DNA of 64,000 bases from Streptomyces sp. NBC_01498 (GTDB lineage: Bacteria > Actinomycetota > Actinomycetes > Streptomycetales > Streptomycetaceae), in contig NZ_CP109598.1 in the NCBI RefSeq assembly GCF_036327775.1, positions 5,344,001 to 5,408,000 of the forward strand. Reading direction: 5' to 3'. The notes below the pieces were generated by a model. It had not been told where the DNA came from. It saw only the letters and a program-made list of their open reading frames with translations, and searched no databases. Position numbers and translations under genes: made by a program. Below are positions 61,323 to 64,000 of the stretch, in pieces; position 1 is the first letter of the stretch; every line of letters starts with the position of its first letter.

Positions 61323-63026
61323 ATGACCCAGCACCTCGCTGCCCCCTCCACCGGCACGTCCGACGACGCCCCGGGCCGGCCCGCCGGCTGGTGGCGGGAC
61401 GCGGTGATCTACCAGGTCTATCCGCGCAGTTTCGCCGACGCCAACGGTGACGGCATGGGCGATCTCGAAGGCGTACGGAGCCGGCTGCCGTATCTGCGCG
61501 CGCTGGGGGTCGACGCCGTCTGGCTCAGCCCGTTCTACGCCTCGCCGCAGGCCGACGCGGGCTACGACGTCTCCGACTACCGGGCCATCGATCCCATGTT
61601 CGGCTCGCTCCTCGACGCCGACGCGCTGATCCGCGACGCGCACGCGCAGGACCTGCGCGTCATCGTCGACGTGGTGCCCAACCACTCCTCCGACCGGCAC
61701 GACTGGTTCCGCCGCGCCCTCCGGGACGGCCCCGGCTCGGCGCTGCGCGAGCGCTACCACTTCCGCCCCGGCAAGGGCGCCGACGGTGAACTCCCGCCCA
61801 ACGACTGGGAGTCCATCTTCGGCGGCCCCGCCTGGACCCGGACCACCGACCCGGACGGCACCCCCGGCGAGTGGTATCTGCACCTCTTCGCGCCCGAACA
61901 GCCTGACTTCAACTGGGACCACCCCGCCGTCGCCGACGAGTTCCGCTCCATCCTGCGCTTCTGGCTCGACATGGGCGTCGACGGCTTCCGGGTCGACGTC
62001 GCCCACGGACTCGTCAAGGCCGCCGGGCTGCCCGACGTCGGCAGCGGCGGCCAGCTCGGGCTCCTCGGCAGCAGCGAGCGGGGCCTGCCCTTCTTCGACC
62101 AGGACGGCGTCCACGAGATCTACCGCAGCTGGCGCACCATCCTGGACGAGTACCCCGGCGACCGGATCGCCGTCGCCGAGGCCTGGACCCCCACCGTCGA
62201 GCGCACCGCCCACTACGTGCGCCCCGACGAGATGCACCAGGCGTTCAACTTCCAGTATCTGAGCACCTTCTGGGACGCCGCCGCGCTCCGCGACGTCATC
62301 GACACCTCGCTCGCCGCGATGCGCCCCGTCGGCGCGCCCACCACCTGGGTGCTCTCCAACCACGACGTCACCCGGCACACCACCCGCTTCGCCCACCCCC
62401 TCTCCCTCGGCACCCAGCTCCGGGAGGCGGGCGACCGCGCGCTCGGTCTGCGCCGGGCCCGCGCCGCGACCCTGCTGATGCTCGCCCTGCCCGGCTCCGC
62501 CTACGTCTACCAGGGCGAGGAACTGGGACTGCCCGACGTCACCGACCTGCCCGACGAGGCCCGGCAGGACCCCTCGTACTTCCGCGCGGCCGGCCAGGAC
62601 GGCTACCGCGACGGCTGCCGGGTGCCGATCCCGTGGACCCGCGACGGCTCCTCGTACGGCTTCGGCCCCGGCGGCAGCTGGCTGCCGCAGCCCGTCGGCT
62701 GGGGCGAGCTGAGCGTCGAGGCGCAGACCGGCGTGGAGGGCTCCAGCCTGGAGCTGTACCGCGCGGCCATCGCCGCCCGGCGCGCGCACCCGGGGCTCGG
62801 CGCCGGGGTGTCCGTCGACTGGCGGGACGCCCCGGAGGGGGTCCTCGTCTTCGCCCGGCCCGGCTTCCTCTGCACCGTCAACACCACCGGCGCGCCGGTG
62901 CGGGTCCCGGTGCGGGGCAGTCTCCTGCTCGCCAGCGGACCCGGCACCGTCACCCGCCCCGGCGCCGAGGCGGGCGTCCACGAGGCCGAACTGCCCGCCG
63001 ACACCACGGTGTGGTGGACGGTGTGA
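61323..63026 (+). CDS. aglA: Alpha-glucosidase (GH13 family)
   Basis: 567-aa cytosolic glycoside hydrolase that splits maltose and short maltodextrins to glucose. GH13 conserved regions are VIYQVYPRSFADANGDGMGDLEGV, DVVPNHSSDRHDWF, the nucleophile region VDGFRVDVAHG, the acid/base region AVAEAWTP, and LSNHDVTRH with the transition-state Asp. The ATG at 61323 is 126 bp beyond malG. Its stop overlaps the next regulator's start by 4 bp, so sugar breakdown and regulation are coupled. Confidence 0.95.
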   Translation: MTQHLAAPSTGTSDDAPGRPAGWWRDAVIYQVYPRSFADANGDGMGDLEGVRSRLPYLRALGVDAVWLSPFYASPQADAGYDVSDYRAIDPMFGSLLDADALIRDAHAQDLRVIVDVVPNHSSDRHDWFRRALRDGPGSALRERYHFRPGKGADGELPPNDWESIFGGPAWTRTTDPDGTPGEWYLHLFAPEQPDFNWDHPAVADEFRSILRFWLDMGVDGFRVDVAHGLVKAAGLPDVGSGGQLGLLGSSERGLPFFDQDGVHEIYRSWRTILDEYPGDRIAVAEAWTPTVERTAHYVRPDEMHQAFNFQYLSTFWDAAALRDVIDTSLAAMRPVGAPTTWVLSNHDVTRHTTRFAHPLSLGTQLREAGDRALGLRRARAATLLMLALPGSAYVYQGEELGLPDVTDLPDEARQDPSYFRAAGQDGYRDGCRVPIPWTRDGSSYGFGPGGSWLPQPVGWGELSVEAQTGVEGSSLELYRAAIAARRAHPGLGAGVSVDWRDAPEGVLVFARPGFLCTVNTTGAPVRVPVRGSLLLASGPGTVTRPGAEAGVHEAELPADTTVWWTV

Positions 63027-64000
63027 CACTGCCCCTCCCCAGGTCCGGAGCCGGGACACCCCGGCTCTCGGACATCGCGGGACAGGCATCGGTCAGCGAG
63101 GCCACCGTCAGCCGGGTGCTCAACGGCAAGCCCGGTGTCGCCGACAGCACCCGCCAGCGGGTGCTCGCCGCGCTCGACGTCCTCGGGTACGAGCGCCCCG
63201 TACGGCTGCGGCGGCGCAGCGCCGGGCTGATCGGTCTGGTGACCCCGGAACTGGTCAACCCGATCTTCCCGGCGTTCGCCCAGGCCGTCGAGCAGGTGCT
63301 GGCCGGGCACGGCTACACGCCCGTCCTCTGCACCCAGCTCCCGGGCGGGGCAACGGAGGACGAGCTGGTCGAGCAGCTCGTGGAGCGCGGCGTCGGCGGC
63401 ATCGTCTTCCTGTCGGGGCTGCACGCGGACACGTCGGCGGACCCGGCGCGGTACGCCGCGCTGATCGACCGGGGCGTGCCGTTCGTGATGATCAACGGCT
63501 GCAACGACCGGGTCAGCGCGCCGTTCGTGTCCCTGGACGACCGGGCGGCCATGCGGATGGCCGTGGGGCATCTGGCGGATCTGGGACACCGGCGGATCGG
63601 GCTGGCGACGGGGCCGCTGCGGTACGTCCCGTCGGCGCGCAAGCGCGAGGGGTTCCTCGACGCGCTGGCCGCCGTACGGGGGCTGACCCGTGAGGAGGCC
63701 GAGGAGCGGGTCTGCTCCACGCTGTTCAGTGTGGAGGGCGGTCAGGTGGCGGCGGGCGCGCTGCTCGACCTGGGCTGCACGGGCATCGTCTGCGGCAGCG
63801 ACATGATGGCGCTCGGGGTGGTGCGGGCGGCCCGCGCGCGAGGAGTGCGGGTGCCGTACGACCTGTCGGTGGTGGGCTTCGACGACTCGCAGCTGATCGC
63901 CTTCACCGACCCGCCGCTGACGACGGTGCGCCAGCCGGTGCAGGCGATGGCGGGCGCGGCGGTGGGCGCGCTGCTGGAGGAGATCGGCGGAAGTCCCGTG
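63023..64000 (+). CDS. Second LacI family regulator, MalR paralogue (partial, right edge)
   Basis: A GTG at 63023 overlaps the aglA stop (GTGA), and the frame is open to the edge, 326 codons. HTH SEATVSRVLNGKPGVADSTRQRVLAALDVLGYERPVRLRRRSAGL is almost identical to MalR at 56543. The effector domain is also closely related (FDDSQLIAFTDPPLTTVRQPV), with differences such as LVNPIFPAFAQAV. It lacks the typical N-terminal Met-Ala segment and instead has VTLPLPRSGAGTPRLSDIAG. Probably a recent duplicate that may bind the same CTTGCA sites. Confidence 0.88.
   Translation, partial: MTLPLPRSGAGTPRLSDIAGQASVSEATVSRVLNGKPGVADSTRQRVLAALDVLGYERPVRLRRRSAGLIGLVTPELVNPIFPAFAQAVEQVLAGHGYTPVLCTQLPGGATEDELVEQLVERGVGGIVFLSGLHADTSADPARYAALIDRGVPFVMINGCNDRVSAPFVSLDDRAAMRMAVGHLADLGHRRIGLATGPLRYVPSARKREGFLDALAAVRGLTREEAEERVCSTLFSVEGGQVAAGALLDLGCTGIVCGSDMMALGVVRAARARGVRVPYDLSVVGFDDSQLIAFTDPPLTTVRQPVQAMAGAAVGALLEEIGGSPV

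Noticed and set aside
60261..63089. 942-aa minus-strand frame opposite malG-aglA
   Set aside because: Same reason: antisense frame lacking any domain, opposite clear MalG and GH13 motifs.

Overview
The window is high-GC actinobacterial chromosome with the codon bias, GTG/TTG starts, Tat and lipobox signals and gene families of a Streptomyces. Gene order (phoD-type phosphatase, htaA/hmuTUV, panB, nadE, a glnA2-type glutamine synthetase, glnE, malR-malEFG-aglA) matches from memory the SCO2228-SCO2290 stretch of S. coelicolor read in the opposite direction. Most of it is therefore core chromosome rather than a mobile island.

Left edge (1-4.3 kb): the only part that looks accessory. A truncated N-6 adenine DNA methylase is divergent from a TIGR04141/DUF6119 'sporadically distributed' protein, followed by a frameshifted gene. 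4.3-17 kb: PhzF-like epimerase, SDR, Tat-exported PhoD phosphatase, Gfo/Idh oxidoreductase, Bcr/CflA exporter, a beta-propeller-like lipoprotein, Rsm22-type methyltransferase, DDAH-type hydrolase with a divergent TetR regulator, and a stand-alone prim-pol protein. 17-25.4 kb: a haem acquisition locus with hmuTUV, two HtaA-domain surface proteins (one ending in a LASTG sortase signal), a second PhzF and a haem oxygenase. Two near-consensus iron boxes sit at its two control regions.

25.7-42 kb: methionine aminopeptidase, an MFS exporter, an F420 reductase, a site-2-protease-like M50 enzyme, a large AfsR-like BTAD/NB-ARC/TPR regulator, a DrrAB-type exporter, panB, a 14-TM drug exporter with its operator and a downstream TetR regulator, and a membrane-tethered endonuclease/exonuclease/phosphatase protein. 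42-57 kb: nadE, a CBS-pair protein, a DUF3105-DUF305 operon, a MarR regulator, a GlnA2-type ligase, a second F420-reductase-like protein, an HxlR regulator, a TauE exporter, a PPOX-fold protein, glnE and a PAP2 lipid phosphatase. 56.5-64 kb: the maltose system malR / malE-malF-malG-aglA. A second LacI regulator closely related to MalR is translationally coupled to aglA and runs off the right edge.

A recurring oddity is short tandem repeats placed directly after stop codons: 45, 31, 14, 11 and 6 bp units at six places. In one case the units are visibly copied from the end of the neighbouring gene. No rRNA, tRNA, insertion sequence or CRISPR array was seen.
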